DNA of 64,000 nucleotides from Paenibacillus phytohabitans (GCF_013141775.1 NZ_WHOB01000098.1:1-64000), one strand, 5' to 3'; shown: positions 19,573-28,028, counted from the stretch's first letter. The notes: generated by a model from the letters alone, not told the origin. Numbers and translations: made by a program.

Positions 19573-20256
19573 TTATTCTATGAATACTGCGACGGCACGG
19601 ATGGGGGAGCCGGTGCCTCGGCGGATCCGGAGCGGAAGTCCGAAATACAGGAAGCGCTTCTGGGCGATCAGATGCAGATTGCACAGATTCTCGGTATTGG
19701 TCATCCGGTACTCCCGGCAGATCAGGTGGCCGGAAAATAGCGGGTCCAGCGGGTTATCAATAGAAGGCGCATCAATGCCGATGTTAATGATCCCCTGCTT
19801 CGCCAGCCACCCGGCCGCTTCATAATCCAGGCCAGTATAGCGGCTCAGCCATTCTTCAGTGCCGTAGGCACGGTTATAATGTCCAGTGTACAGCAGGACG
19901 ATATCGCCTTTATCCAGATGGAGATGGTCTTTGCGCAGCGCCTGTTCCAGATCAGGCCGGGTAATGTAGGCGTCCGGTGAAATATGGGAGAGGTCCAGGC
20001 AGACAGCCGGTCCGTAAAAATACTCCAGCGGCATCTCATCAATCGTCGGCCCGTGCGGATCATATTCGTAAATCGCATCGCTGTGGGTCGGGCCGTGCTC
20101 GTTAATCAGGAGGTTGTTCGTGGCAAACTCGAAGCCGAGCTTGTTCTTACTCTCTTCATGGCTCATATTGGGGAAGATCATCGTCTTCTGATGCGGCGGA
20201 AAAACCGGCATTCCCTGATAGATTTCCTGCGAGAGATCAATCACTTGAATCCCCAT
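19573..20256 (-). CDS. Cyclase-family (kynurenine formamidase-like) metal hydrolase
   Basis: 227-residue member of the cyclase/kynurenine formamidase family (isatin hydrolase, arylformamidase relatives), which hydrolyse amide bonds with a divalent metal. The family motif HGxTHxD appears as EHGPTHSDA near residue 65, with further acidic and histidine residues (YTGHYN; GIDAPSID). The ATG at 20256 is chosen because AAAGGAG lies 8 nt upstream; a longer start at 20274 would contain that site. In this operon it may hydrolyse a ring-opened amide. Substrate unknown. Confidence 0.85.
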   Translation of the reverse strand: MGIQVIDLSQEIYQGMPVFPPHQKTMIFPNMSHEESKNKLGFEFATNNLLINEHGPTHSDAIYEYDPHGPTIDEMPLEYFYGPAVCLDLSHISPDAYITRPDLEQALRKDHLHLDKGDIVLLYTGHYNRAYGTEEWLSRYTGLDYEAAGWLAKQGIINIGIDAPSIDNPLDPLFSGHLICREYRMTNTENLCNLHLIAQKRFLYFGLPLRIRRGTGSPIRAVAVFIE

Positions 20257-20287
20257 GTAGCGTACTCCTTTCATTTAAAATGCGGGC

Positions 20288-22102
20288 TCAGGCGAGCGGC
20301 GGCAGCACGGTGAAGGCATCGGCGTCAATCAGGCCGATGTCGGTGATTTTCCAGGCCGGGCTGGTGACCAGCGACAGGAAGGAGAGATGCATGAACGGGA
20401 CATGCAGCGTACAGCCCAGCTCCTCGCGGGCCAGCCGGTGCAGCTCGGTAATTCTTGCGCTCATCTCTTTGCCGGTCAGCTCATCGGTCATCAATCCGCC
20501 GATGCGCAGCGGCAGATCGCCGACCACCTTGCCCCCTTCGATCATGGCGATACCGCCGTCCATCGCGATGACCCGGTTGACCGCAGTCACCATATCGGCG
20601 TAATTGGTGCCGGTGACGATAATATTATGGGTGTCATGCGCCACGCTTTCGGCGATGGCACCGGCCTTCAGCTTCATGCCGCGGACAAAGGTTTTGCCGA
20701 TCTTGCCGCTGCGGCCATGCCGTTCTACGACGAGCAAGGGCAGCAGATCCTCTTCTACAGAGGGCTGCACAACGCCATCCTTCACGGCAGCGGTGAAGAT
20801 GCCGGAGCCGGTCAGATTCTGGTCGGGGATGACCTCGATGGCGCGGACCCGGACTGTTCCTTGGGCGCCTTCAGCGGAAAGGTATAGATCTTCCGGCTTA
20901 ACCGGCTTGCGCTTCACAGACTTTTTAACGGAGTCCGGATAGATATAGGAGGGGATCTCGCGGGTCAGCTCGCCATCACTGGCAACCTTGGCTCCGCTGA
21001 TATAGACTTCGGCAATGGTCATGTTCGTCAGGTCGCTGATGACGGCGATATCGGCCTTCTTGCCTGGAGCCAGCACGCCGATATCCTGGAAGCCGAAATG
21101 GGTAGCCGGATTAATGGTGGCCATCTGAATTGCCTCAACCGGATCAATGCCGACGGCGATCGTCCGGCGGATGATATCATTCATATGGCCGTGCTTCAGC
21201 AGATCCTCCGGCACCATATCGTCGGAGACCAGGATGGCCCGCCGGGAATCCATACCTTCCTCGGTGATTGCCCGGATGCACTCCGCCATATTGCGCTGCG
21301 AGGAGCCTTCGCGCATGAATACACTGACCCCATAGCGCAGCTTCTCCATCATTTCTTCTTTGGTTGTTGTCTCATGGCAGGAGACATGGCCTCCGCCGCA
21401 GATGATGTGGGCAGCCAGCTCCTGGCCGGACAGGCCGGGGGCGTTGCCCTCAATGCTTTTGCCGATAGCCTTGGCATAGGACACTGAAGCGAGCAGATCA
21501 TCGATCAGGTAAGGGGCGTTTCGGTATACGGGATGGACGTTGCTGAAGCCCTGCAGCTCGCCGATTCCCTGAACATAGTCGTCATTCAGCAGTTCCTGCA
21601 TGTCTTTGGAGCTGATATCTGCGCCTGCGGTCTCAAGACCGGGCACATCAGGCGTCAGGCAAGGGACGGTGAACAGCACGCGGTTAGGCAGGGTCTTCGC
21701 TTCTTCAATCATCGCCTTCATTCCGGGAACGCCCAGCACATTGCCAATCTCATGCGGATCAGCCACCAGCGTGGTTGTTCCGGTTGGAATCGACAGCTTG
21801 GAGAACTCCGTAACCGTCAGCATCGCACTTTCAAAATGCATATGTGAATCAATAAAGCCCGGACTGATGAATTTGCCGTGCATATCCTCGACTACTGTGG
21901 ACGGGCCGATCAGTTTATCAGCCTCGCCCACAAGCAGAATCCGGTCACCTTTAATAGCTACATCCCCGGGGTAGATCTCACGGGTGATTACGTTGATAAT
22001 GTAGCCGCCCTTCAGTACCAGGTCGGCATGTAGCTGGCCGGAGAGCAGCACATCAATCATCCGCCGGCGCTGAATCGCATCTTTGATATCTGTAGTCAGC
22101 AT
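20288..22102 (-). CDS. ade: Adenine deaminase-family amidohydrolase
   Basis: 604 residues, the usual length of AdeC-type adenine deaminases, which convert adenine to hypoxanthine plus ammonia. Family landmarks: SPGFIDSHMHFESAM (metal site), MREGSSQRN, LVSDDMVPEDLLKHGH, and MATINPATHFG. Several positions differ from typical AdeC: HMHFES for HVHIES, GELQGF where AdeC has GEFMNF, and SCHETT near the DHE region. It could therefore deaminate or hydrolyse a different heterocycle. ATG follows GGGAGG. It starts 3 nt after the vertex protein gene, firmly within the microcompartment operon. Confidence 0.86.
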   Translation of the reverse strand: MLTTDIKDAIQRRRMIDVLLSGQLHADLVLKGGYIINVITREIYPGDVAIKGDRILLVGEADKLIGPSTVVEDMHGKFISPGFIDSHMHFESAMLTVTEFSKLSIPTGTTTLVADPHEIGNVLGVPGMKAMIEEAKTLPNRVLFTVPCLTPDVPGLETAGADISSKDMQELLNDDYVQGIGELQGFSNVHPVYRNAPYLIDDLLASVSYAKAIGKSIEGNAPGLSGQELAAHIICGGGHVSCHETTTKEEMMEKLRYGVSVFMREGSSQRNMAECIRAITEEGMDSRRAILVSDDMVPEDLLKHGHMNDIIRRTIAVGIDPVEAIQMATINPATHFGFQDIGVLAPGKKADIAVISDLTNMTIAEVYISGAKVASDGELTREIPSYIYPDSVKKSVKRKPVKPEDLYLSAEGAQGTVRVRAIEVIPDQNLTGSGIFTAAVKDGVVQPSVEEDLLPLLVVERHGRSGKIGKTFVRGMKLKAGAIAESVAHDTHNIIVTGTNYADMVTAVNRVIAMDGGIAMIEGGKVVGDLPLRIGGLMTDELTGKEMSARITELHRLAREELGCTLHVPFMHLSFLSLVTSPAWKITDIGLIDADAFTVLPPLA

Positions 22103-22105
22103 AAT

Positions 22106-22387
22106 CTACAAGCCTCCCGCTCTGGGACAATCTACACTATCCACGATTCCGACAATTGCGGCATCTATAGGAGCATTCGGATGCATCGTCGCCCTTGAAG
22201 CTACGCTGCCCACTGCATAGATAATGGTCTCTCCGATGCCTGCACCTACAGTATCAACCGCAATAAGCGGCTGTCCCGCCGGGGTGTTATCGGGAAGAAT
22301 GGGCTGTACGATCAGCAGCTTGGCACCGATGAGGTGCTCGTCTTTTCGCGTAGCCACAACGTGTCCAGTAATGATTCCCAGCTTCAT
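22106..22387 (-). CDS. BMC vertex protein, EutN/CcmL family
   Basis: 93-residue pentamer-forming protein that caps the vertices of a microcompartment shell. The family pattern is clear: MKLGIITGHVVATRKDE at the start and DTVGAGIGETIIYAVGSVAS in the middle. I start at the ATG at 22387, preceded by AGAGGTGA; a longer start at 22420 would overlap the gene upstream. It is the only vertex-type gene in the window. Confidence 0.95.
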   Translation of the reverse strand: MKLGIITGHVVATRKDEHLIGAKLLIVQPILPDNTPAGQPLIAVDTVGAGIGETIIYAVGSVASRATMHPNAPIDAAIVGIVDSVDCPRAGGL

Positions 22388-22403
22388 GTGATGGTCACCT
22401 CTT

Positions 22404-23156
22404 CTATTCAAGTCCTGCATGAATAATCTCTATTCCGTATTGCCGGGCTGTATCCCGGGCCAGGGGGGTAATCACTGCCGGACCTTTCAGACGGATGGTG
22501 GTTCTGCCCAGCTTGGCTGCTGCGGTGATATCCTCCTCTGTCAACACCTGCTTCCTCGGCGGTTCATTGCTGGAAGACAGCCAGCTTCCTAGATCGCTGG
22601 GCGCCAGCAGCCTGATCCCGTAGCCGGATATTGCGGTCACCATGCTGCACATTTTCTCTTTCAGCAGCGGACTGGCCTGAGATAAACCCTGCTCGCTCCA
22701 GCGGTAATGCTCCGGCTCCGCTCCGAGAGTAAGCGCGCCCACCGGCTTGCCGGCACATAGGTTCTCGACAATCAGCCTCACGAAGGGATGCCCGGTATCC
22801 AGGTGAACGAGCCGGGACAGGAGCGACAGCGATAGTACAGGGATCAACAAGGCGTCAGCATCGGCAGGGGAGAGTTTATGGGCCTGCCCGGGGGGGATAA
22901 GGTCATCTACTCCGGTTTGTCGTGCAAGTGCTCCGGCGCTATTTGTCCCGAGCAGCTGATCTTCCGCCCATAAGCGCAGCCTGAAGTTACCTGTGCCTAA
23001 GCCCCGCACCGCAGCGTAACCTTCCTCCATGCCGATAAAATGGCCGGCCAGCAGCACCAGCACCCGGGGATACGCTTCATTCAGCGCTGCTGATCTGGAC
23101 CGGTAAGACAATCCCAGCAGGGCATTCTCCGCAACTGTGCTATGCCGGCTGTCCAT
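22404..23156 (-). CDS. BMC-locus protein with flavoprotein-like fold
   Basis: 250 residues. The first roughly 190 look like a flavoprotein (HFCD-type) domain: VLVLLAGHFIGMEEG, LWAEDQLLG, DADALLIPVLSLSLLSRL and GKPVGALTLG. After a linker the C-terminus carries LTEEDI...VITPLARDTARQYGIEI, a tail pattern seen in several ethanolamine- and propanediol-compartment proteins. Related flavoprotein-like proteins occur in other compartment loci, where they are thought to handle flavin; prenylated-flavin supply to the UbiD enzyme is only a guess. The start is 8 nt after the shell gene and lacks a strong ribosome-binding site, suggesting coupled translation. Confidence 0.65.
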   Translation of the reverse strand: MDSRHSTVAENALLGLSYRSRSAALNEAYPRVLVLLAGHFIGMEEGYAAVRGLGTGNFRLRLWAEDQLLGTNSAGALARQTGVDDLIPPGQAHKLSPADADALLIPVLSLSLLSRLVHLDTGHPFVRLIVENLCAGKPVGALTLGAEPEHYRWSEQGLSQASPLLKEKMCSMVTAISGYGIRLLAPSDLGSWLSSSNEPPRKQVLTEEDITAAAKLGRTTIRLKGPAVITPLARDTARQYGIEIIHAGLE

Positions 23157-23164
23157 AGGAGTGC

Positions 23165-23446
23165 TTATTCAATGCCTTTGGACAGCAGTGCGCGTTCCAC
23201 TTCACTGTGCGGACGGGGAATGACATGAACGGACACCAGTTCACCGACCCGTTTGGCAGCGGCAGCTCCCGCATCCGTAGCGGCTTTTACGGCGCCTACG
23301 TCCCCGCGTACCATAACCGTGACCAGACCAAAGCCGATTTTTTCATATCCGCAGATTTCCACGTTTGCTGCCTTCACCATGGCATCCGCTGCTTCAATTG
23401 CGCCTACCAGACCTTTAGTTTCGATCAATCCGAGTGATTCTCCCAT
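23165..23446 (-). CDS. BMC-H shell protein, PduA/EutM type
   Basis: 93-residue single-BMC-domain protein that forms hexameric shell tiles. Start [23 protein letters not shown] and the central [14 protein letters not shown] are typical. The pore loop reads KIGFG, with F39 where PduA-like proteins normally have serine in KIGSG; this would line the central pore with six phenylalanines. ATG follows GGAGG by 9 nt. Confidence 0.96.
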   Translation of the reverse strand: MGESLGLIETKGLVGAIEAADAMVKAANVEICGYEKIGFGLVTVMVRGDVGAVKAATDAGAAAAKRVGELVSVHVIPRPHSEVERALLSKGIE

Positions 23447-23547
23447 TATAAAAAACCTCCATAAGATTAAATTAGTTAAGCTGTATTCAGAAATGCCTTG
23501 TTGAATAAAGGCAAACAGTGGGGTGTAGTGGATATTCAGAACTGAAA

Positions 23548-23931
23548 TTAAGGTTCTGAAATATCCGGGGTATCGCTGGCGGCCCCGGAAACCGCTGCTG
23601 CTGCGGTTCCGGCAGCGGCTGCTCCGGAGTCTGCCGGCAGGCCCGGCAGGAATCTGGACAGTATTTTGCGGTTCACATCTTCGTGGGCCTTGGCGATGAC
23701 ATGGGCGGAAATGACTGTACCTATCCGCTGGGCTTCGGCTTTGCCTGCATCTACCGCTGCGCCGACTGCAGCAACATCACCGCTTAAATGAATGGTCACA
23801 CCGAGTGAACCGCCGACGCCGATAACCTTCTCAACGGCAATCAGCTGCACATCCGCCGCTTTCAGGGCCGCATCTGCGGCGGAGACGGCGGTGGTATATC
23901 CGAGAGTCTCAATTAATCCAAGTGCCTGCAT
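23548..23931 (-). CDS. BMC-H shell protein with C-terminal Ala/Ser extension
   Basis: 127-residue shell protein. Residues 1-90 form the BMC domain ([36 protein letters not shown]). The pore loop VIGVGGSLG (36-44) is longer and different from the GSG loop of PduA-type tiles. The last ~37 residues are rich in Ala, Ser and Pro and may project from the shell or bind cargo. I use the ATG at 23931, 8 nt after AAAGGAGG. Neighbours are another shell gene and the large 506-residue protein. Confidence 0.94.
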   Translation of the reverse strand: MQALGLIETLGYTTAVSAADAALKAADVQLIAVEKVIGVGGSLGVTIHLSGDVAAVGAAVDAGKAEAQRIGTVISAHVIAKAHEDVNRKILSRFLPGLPADSGAAAAGTAAAAVSGAASDTPDISEP

Positions 23932-24016
23932 CACCGGCACCTCCTTTGTTATTGATGGGCTTAGTCTTTAGGGCTGCTTGGGCGATAGGGCAGGATTCCT
24001 TGCTTTATCAGAGTTG

Positions 24017-25537
24017 CTACTGGTCTACAAAGCGTGTTAACCCAGGCAGCACGTTTGCCAGCTGAGCGGAGGTTCCGCTGATTATGCAGTAGTTGCGTTC
24101 GGCGCGGAGGCTAAGGCCTGCATCCGGGCAGCCGCCGAGCAGCTGTTCCGCGAGGCCGATGCTGCTCCAGCGCGAGGCGGCATCGATTACGGCAATGGCC
24201 TCCTGCTGGCCTGCAGCCAGATGCCGCCGCAGCAGCGGACCGGGCTGCAGGCTGCTGTATACCCGGACCCGGCGTGTGGAATCCCGCTGCAGGATGCCGG
24301 TGAGCTCCGTCAGCAAGCGATTCAGCTTGTCGGAATCGTTACTGAACAGCCGCAGCTCAAAGCTCCCGCCGCTGGCGCCCCACTGGATATCTGCTTCCAG
24401 AGCAGGATCACTGCCCAGCACTTCTTCTGCGGCGAACAGCTGGCCCGGATGGCAGACAGGGACGCTTAGTATGCCTGCTGAGCTGCAGCTGCGGCCAGCA
24501 GTGCCGAGCACGCCGCGAAGCCTGCTGCTGATTACAGGGAACAGCCAGGTATCCATAGTTCCATCCCGGATGAGGGGGAATGGAGTGTCCGGTGAAGCGG
24601 TGTTCCGGGAGTATGGTATTCCAGCTGAATCCTTGATCTGGGTAGCGCCAGCCCCGGGGATACCGCCGGACCGGCAGGGAATATCTCCGGCTGAATTCTT
24701 GCCCGAATGCTGAGCACCGGCTGGAATCAAAGACTGCCCACTCCCGGAAGATTGCCTGCTCCCGGAAGAATGCACGCTCCCGGTAGGAAGGGTGCGCAAG
24801 AGCAGAGGGGACAGACAGCGCTCGGCAAAGCTCTGGTGATCCCCAGGAACATTGACTGCCGGGGATCGTCCGGTAGCTGTGGATGCTGCCGGCTGCTCTT
24901 GAAGAATGTGTGAGGTGCGGAGCTGTGCAGCCGCATCCGGCAACCGGATTGGAGTAGGGGATGCGCCGGGCAGTCCGTGTGATTGGTGTGATCCTAGTGA
25001 TTCTGGTGATCCGTGTGATACCGGTGACTCTGTCGAGCCGGGGTCACCGGGCAGACCAAGCAATGCGAGCCGCTTCCCGGCCTGCTGCTTCTGGTAATTG
25101 ACCCGCTTGATCCCGCCCGGAGGTTGCGGACAATCCCGGGGACTGCTGCAAGTGTCCGGGCAGTCCGCCTGCTTGCCTGCTGAACAGGAAGGGCTGGCGG
25201 AAGCAGAAGCCGGAGCAGAAGAAGCAGAAGCAGCAGTAGAAGCAGCAGTCGCACCCGGAGCCGGAGCAGAAGAAGCAACAGGAGTAGCAGGAGCAGCCGT
25301 AGTAGCCGGAGCAGCAGAAGCAGCAGGAGTAGCCGTAGCAGAAGAAACAGAAGCCGGAGCGGGAGCGGGAGCAAAGACAGAAGCAAGCGCCGGAGCTGGA
25401 ATAGGTAAGGTAACGGGTGAAGTAACGGTAACAAGTGGAGCAACGGTAACAGGTGAAACAACGGATATGAGAGCAGGAGCAGCAGGGTGATTTCGCTCCA
25501 GAATCTCGGCAACAATACTCTTCATGAAATCGGACAC
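24017..25537 (-). CDS. Large BMC-locus protein: encapsulation-like helix, long linker, BMC-like C-terminus
   Basis: 506 residues, not recognised as a known enzyme. The N-terminus MSDFMKSIVAEILERN is an amphipathic helix like those that target cargo to microcompartments. Residues ~20-120 are Ala/Pro/Val/Ser low complexity; ~120-340 are a Gly/Ser/Pro/His-rich disordered stretch with cysteines. The C-terminal ~170 residues look folded and contain two segments resembling degenerate BMC repeats (FAAEEVLGSDPALEADI then FELRLFSNDSDKL; AIAVIDAASRWSSIGLAEQL then NYCIISGTSAQLANVL). It may be a scaffold linking cargo to shell, or a divergent shell protein. The GTG start has the very strong site AGGAGGTGAT. 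Codon composition is repeat-like across the linker. Confidence 0.7.
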   Translation of the reverse strand: MSDFMKSIVAEILERNHPAAPALISVVSPVTVAPLVTVTSPVTLPIPAPALASVFAPAPAPASVSSATATPAASAAPATTAAPATPVASSAPAPGATAASTAASASSAPASASASPSCSAGKQADCPDTCSSPRDCPQPPGGIKRVNYQKQQAGKRLALLGLPGDPGSTESPVSHGSPESLGSHQSHGLPGASPTPIRLPDAAAQLRTSHILQEQPAASTATGRSPAVNVPGDHQSFAERCLSPLLLRTLPTGSVHSSGSRQSSGSGQSLIPAGAQHSGKNSAGDIPCRSGGIPGAGATQIKDSAGIPYSRNTASPDTPFPLIRDGTMDTWLFPVISSRLRGVLGTAGRSCSSAGILSVPVCHPGQLFAAEEVLGSDPALEADIQWGASGGSFELRLFSNDSDKLNRLLTELTGILQRDSTRRVRVYSSLQPGPLLRRHLAAGQQEAIAVIDAASRWSSIGLAEQLLGGCPDAGLSLRAERNYCIISGTSAQLANVLPGLTRFVDQ

Positions 25538-25578
25538 GGGTAATCACCTCCTAAACTAACTATTAATGCAATGCAGTA

Positions 25579-25618
25579 TAAGTCTACTTAAGTCTACTTA
25601 AGTCTACTTAAGTCAACT
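25579..25618. repeat. 10-bp tandem repeat (AAGTCTACTT)
   Basis: Three exact and one partial unit of AAGTCTACTT, just upstream of the large BMC-locus gene. It could influence its promoter through spacing; no evidence for coding. Confidence 0.85.
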
Positions 25619-25763
25619 CATCAGACGACTTTTCTGACAACTTGGTTCGCGTTGTTCACACGCAGAGAAGTGCTGCCAAAAGGAGAAACCTCCACTAATT
25701 ATGGGGAGAGTTCTATTTATAGCGGGCAGTATAAGGCTGAATTTAAGACACTAACGAAAATCC

Positions 25764-25938
25764 TGCACGAAATACAACATTCTCCTCGTGAAATCGAGCG
25801 TAATCCGGAATTGTTGTATAAAAGGCAACAATCTTCCCACATTCAAGCTGCCAAGCGGACAATTGTTGTATTTCATACAACAATCCTTACAATTTCCCGA
25901 GTATCGGGGTGTCTAAGTTGTAAAACGTACAACTTTTA
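25764..25938 (+). repeat. 175-bp interspersed repeat, copy B
   Basis: Same length and orientation as 16041-16215; begins TGCACGAAATACAACAT, contains the palindrome ATTGTTGTATTTCATACAACAAT and ends TTGTAAAACGTACAACTTTT. The palindromic cores are better kept than the DNA between them, which suggests selection on structure or recent spread. Confidence 0.82.
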
Positions 25939-25941
25939 GGC

Positions 25942-26034
25942 CAGTACTTACAGATGTGCTTACAGTAGTACTCACAGTACTTACAGACGTACTTACAGTA
26001 GCGGCTAGGAGGCAGCACTTACAGGTGTATTTAA
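25942..26034. repeat. ACTTACAG-type imperfect direct repeats
   Basis: At least six imperfect copies of GTACTTACAG-like units (variants GTGCTTACAG, GTACTCACAG, GCACTTACAG) directly after the 175-bp repeat. Confidence 0.7.
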
Positions 26035-26272
26035 GTTAGCTCGTTTCGCTGCCGGGCAGCGGGCCGGAGAGTAACGCGTTAGTCCTCGGGTAGAGTGCCA
26101 CGTGTTGTGTATAGCCAGCGCAGCTTCATGTATATTTACATACAGCCGCAGAACCTTTTCTTGCAGTTCCTGCTACCCGCCTTTAGAACCGCCTTGCTTC
26201 GGTCACCGCCGATTTGCAGCCTGTTTAGCTATAGTCTTGGGTGCATGCATGTAGTTCTATAGTTCAATCCAT

Positions 26273-26539
26273 CTACAGCAGCATCCGCGCCAGATCCGGG
26301 TGCGGACGCGGAATCACGTTGGAGGAAATCAGCTGTCCTCCGGCCCGGGGGCAGGCGGTGATACCGGCTTCCACAGCCGCCTGAACTGCGGCGACATCGC
26401 CTTCGACGATAACCGTTATAAGTCCGGAGCCGACGCGCTTGAAGTCGACCAGCTTCACATTTGCTGCTTTGCACATCGCATCCAGTGCTTCGAGGGCCGG
26501 GGTTAGTCCCCGGGTCTCGATCAATCCGATCGCTTGCAT
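26273..26539 (-). CDS. BMC-H shell protein, PduA type
   Basis: 88-residue single-domain shell protein: MQAIGLIETRGLTPALEAL, pore loop RVGSG (standard GSG at 37-39), EGDVAAVQAAVEAG and a short C-terminus. It is the most canonical of the three hexamer-type tiles here. ATG follows AGGAGGTGG. It lies 51 nt after the UbiD-family gene and is probably co-transcribed with it. Confidence 0.96.
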   Translation of the reverse strand: MQAIGLIETRGLTPALEALDAMCKAANVKLVDFKRVGSGLITVIVEGDVAAVQAAVEAGITACPRAGGQLISSNVIPRPHPDLARMLL

Positions 26540-26590
26540 GATCCACCTCCTATTAAGCTAAATTGTGTCTCGATGATCCGGCTTCATCGT

Positions 26591-27934
26591 CTATAAATAA
26601 TCTGCGAGCTCAATACTCTCCTGGCCGGGGATGGAGGTCCGCCGGTAATGCTCCGCTTCAGCCAGCGGGAAGGTGGCGTCGATGCCCATTTTGGCGGTGA
26701 CGCCGCGCAGGTTGTGCGAGGGCTCGAGCGGCGAACCCTTCGCTCCAGTGACAATGAAGGTGTCCAGATCAGCCTGGACACGGGTGGCGATGGCCCACTC
26801 CACATCAAGCGGGTCCAGCAGGTTGACGTCCTCGTCGACAACGACCACATGCTTGAGATCCTTGTCGCCGGCGAAGGCGGCGAGCAGGGCGGTTTTGCCG
26901 TCGCCCTCCTGCACCTTCCGGATGCGGATAACCGCATGATAACGCCCAACGCCACCCATGGTGATGTGAACATCTTTGACACCGGGAACGACCTGGCGGA
27001 CGGAGCTCAGCAGGGCAATCTCACGTGCAATCGCCATCGGCAGCTTCTCCTCATAGCTGGCCGGGAGAATGGTCTGCCAGACCGGATTGTTCCGGTAGGT
27101 GACAGCAGAGAATTCGACGACCGGCTGCTCGGTGCGCGGGCCGTAGTAACCGCCGAGCTCGCCGAACGGACCTTCCGGTTCGCGGACCCGGGGGAGAATC
27201 CGGCCCTCGAATACAACCTCGGCCTCGGCCAACACTTCAAGATCGATCGTCTTGCAGCGGATTACTGCAAGCGGCTGGCCAAGCAGGGCAGAGGCGACCT
27301 CCAGCTTATCGGCATGGAACAGGTGGGTGCTGACCTGGGAAGCCAGCACGACTGCCGGGACGATGCCGAACATGAATGCCGCCTCCATCGGCTCACCGCG
27401 CTCCTCGAATTCCCTGTACTGCTGGAATAATTCAGGGGAGGAGATCAGGATGCTGGTCCGGTTGCCGTCCAGCAGCTGCATCCGCCGGATGGAGGTGTAG
27501 CGCTTCTGCCCGTCCGCGCCTTTGACGACCATCACCCCGGAGACATAATAAGCTCCGCTATCCAAGGCGTTATAGGTGCAGACCGGGAACAGCTCCCGCA
27601 GGTTAATCCGGCTCGTAATCACGTTGTCGTGTACCGGAGCCTGCTCACAGCTTCTCGTAGGCAGCGGATGAACAACGGCCTCGATCAGCCGTGGCAGCAA
27701 GTCTTCCGGCTGCATGCCCATACTCTCGGCGAGCAGCTCTTTGGAGCCGCCAAGACCGGCTGCCATCGGGACGGAATAGCCTTTTACCTTCTGGAAGACC
27801 ATGGGCTGCATGCCCTTCACGGCCTTAATCACGGCCCCAAGCTCAAACTTGGGGTCCACCTCCTTGCGGATCTTCAGCAGTCTGCCGCTGCGTTCCCAGT
27901 GCTCCAGCAATTGCCGCATATTCATGAATGCCAT
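26591..27934 (-). CDS. UbiD-family decarboxylase
   Basis: 447-residue prenylated-FMN-dependent (de)carboxylase of the UbiD family, acting on aromatic, heteroaromatic or alpha,beta-unsaturated acids. Landmarks are the N-terminal MRQLLEHWERSGRLLKI, GPFGELGGYYG (region of the catalytic glutamate), and the C-terminal hydrophobic domain around VVVVDEDVNLLDPLDVEWA. ATG follows AAGGAGGTG by 8 nt. It heads the compartment locus, directly before a shell gene, behind a GlnR/TnrA-type promoter and an attenuator-like leader. Its cofactor maker UbiX is encoded 9 kb away behind the same kind of leader. Substrate unknown; a carboxylated nitrogen heterocycle would fit. Confidence 0.92.
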   Translation of the reverse strand: MAFMNMRQLLEHWERSGRLLKIRKEVDPKFELGAVIKAVKGMQPMVFQKVKGYSVPMAAGLGGSKELLAESMGMQPEDLLPRLIEAVVHPLPTRSCEQAPVHDNVITSRINLRELFPVCTYNALDSGAYYVSGVMVVKGADGQKRYTSIRRMQLLDGNRTSILISSPELFQQYREFEERGEPMEAAFMFGIVPAVVLASQVSTHLFHADKLEVASALLGQPLAVIRCKTIDLEVLAEAEVVFEGRILPRVREPEGPFGELGGYYGPRTEQPVVEFSAVTYRNNPVWQTILPASYEEKLPMAIAREIALLSSVRQVVPGVKDVHITMGGVGRYHAVIRIRKVQEGDGKTALLAAFAGDKDLKHVVVVDEDVNLLDPLDVEWAIATRVQADLDTFIVTGAKGSPLEPSHNLRGVTAKMGIDATFPLAEAEHYRRTSIPGQESIELADYL

Positions 27935-28028
27935 CCGGGCTGCACCTCCTTCACCTCATTAATTGTTGTACTGCACATCGTTGTAAGCTTCAGCGTGCCT
28001 TGACTCGCACACCTTCCAAAAAGGGAAT

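Larger units (their letters stand above)
25538..26272. other. Gap inside the BMC locus, filled with repeats
   Basis: 735 bp without a convincing gene, splitting the minus-strand locus into two parts. It holds a 10-bp tandem repeat (25579-25618), the second copy of the 175-bp repeat (25764-25938), an ACTTACAG-type repeat tract (25942-26034), and a small palindrome ATGTA-TATT-TACAT (26128-26141). No terminator or clear promoter was found, so it is unclear whether the two parts share one transcript. Confidence 0.7.

Noticed and set aside
22388-22420. Longer start for the EutN-type vertex protein
   Set aside because: It would overlap the upstream gene and bypass the good ribosome-binding site at the ATG at 22387.
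25098-25490. Ala/Gly/Glu-rich plus-strand frame
   Set aside because: Mirror of the repetitive linker of the 506-residue BMC-locus protein, which has a strong ribosome-binding site and sensible ends.
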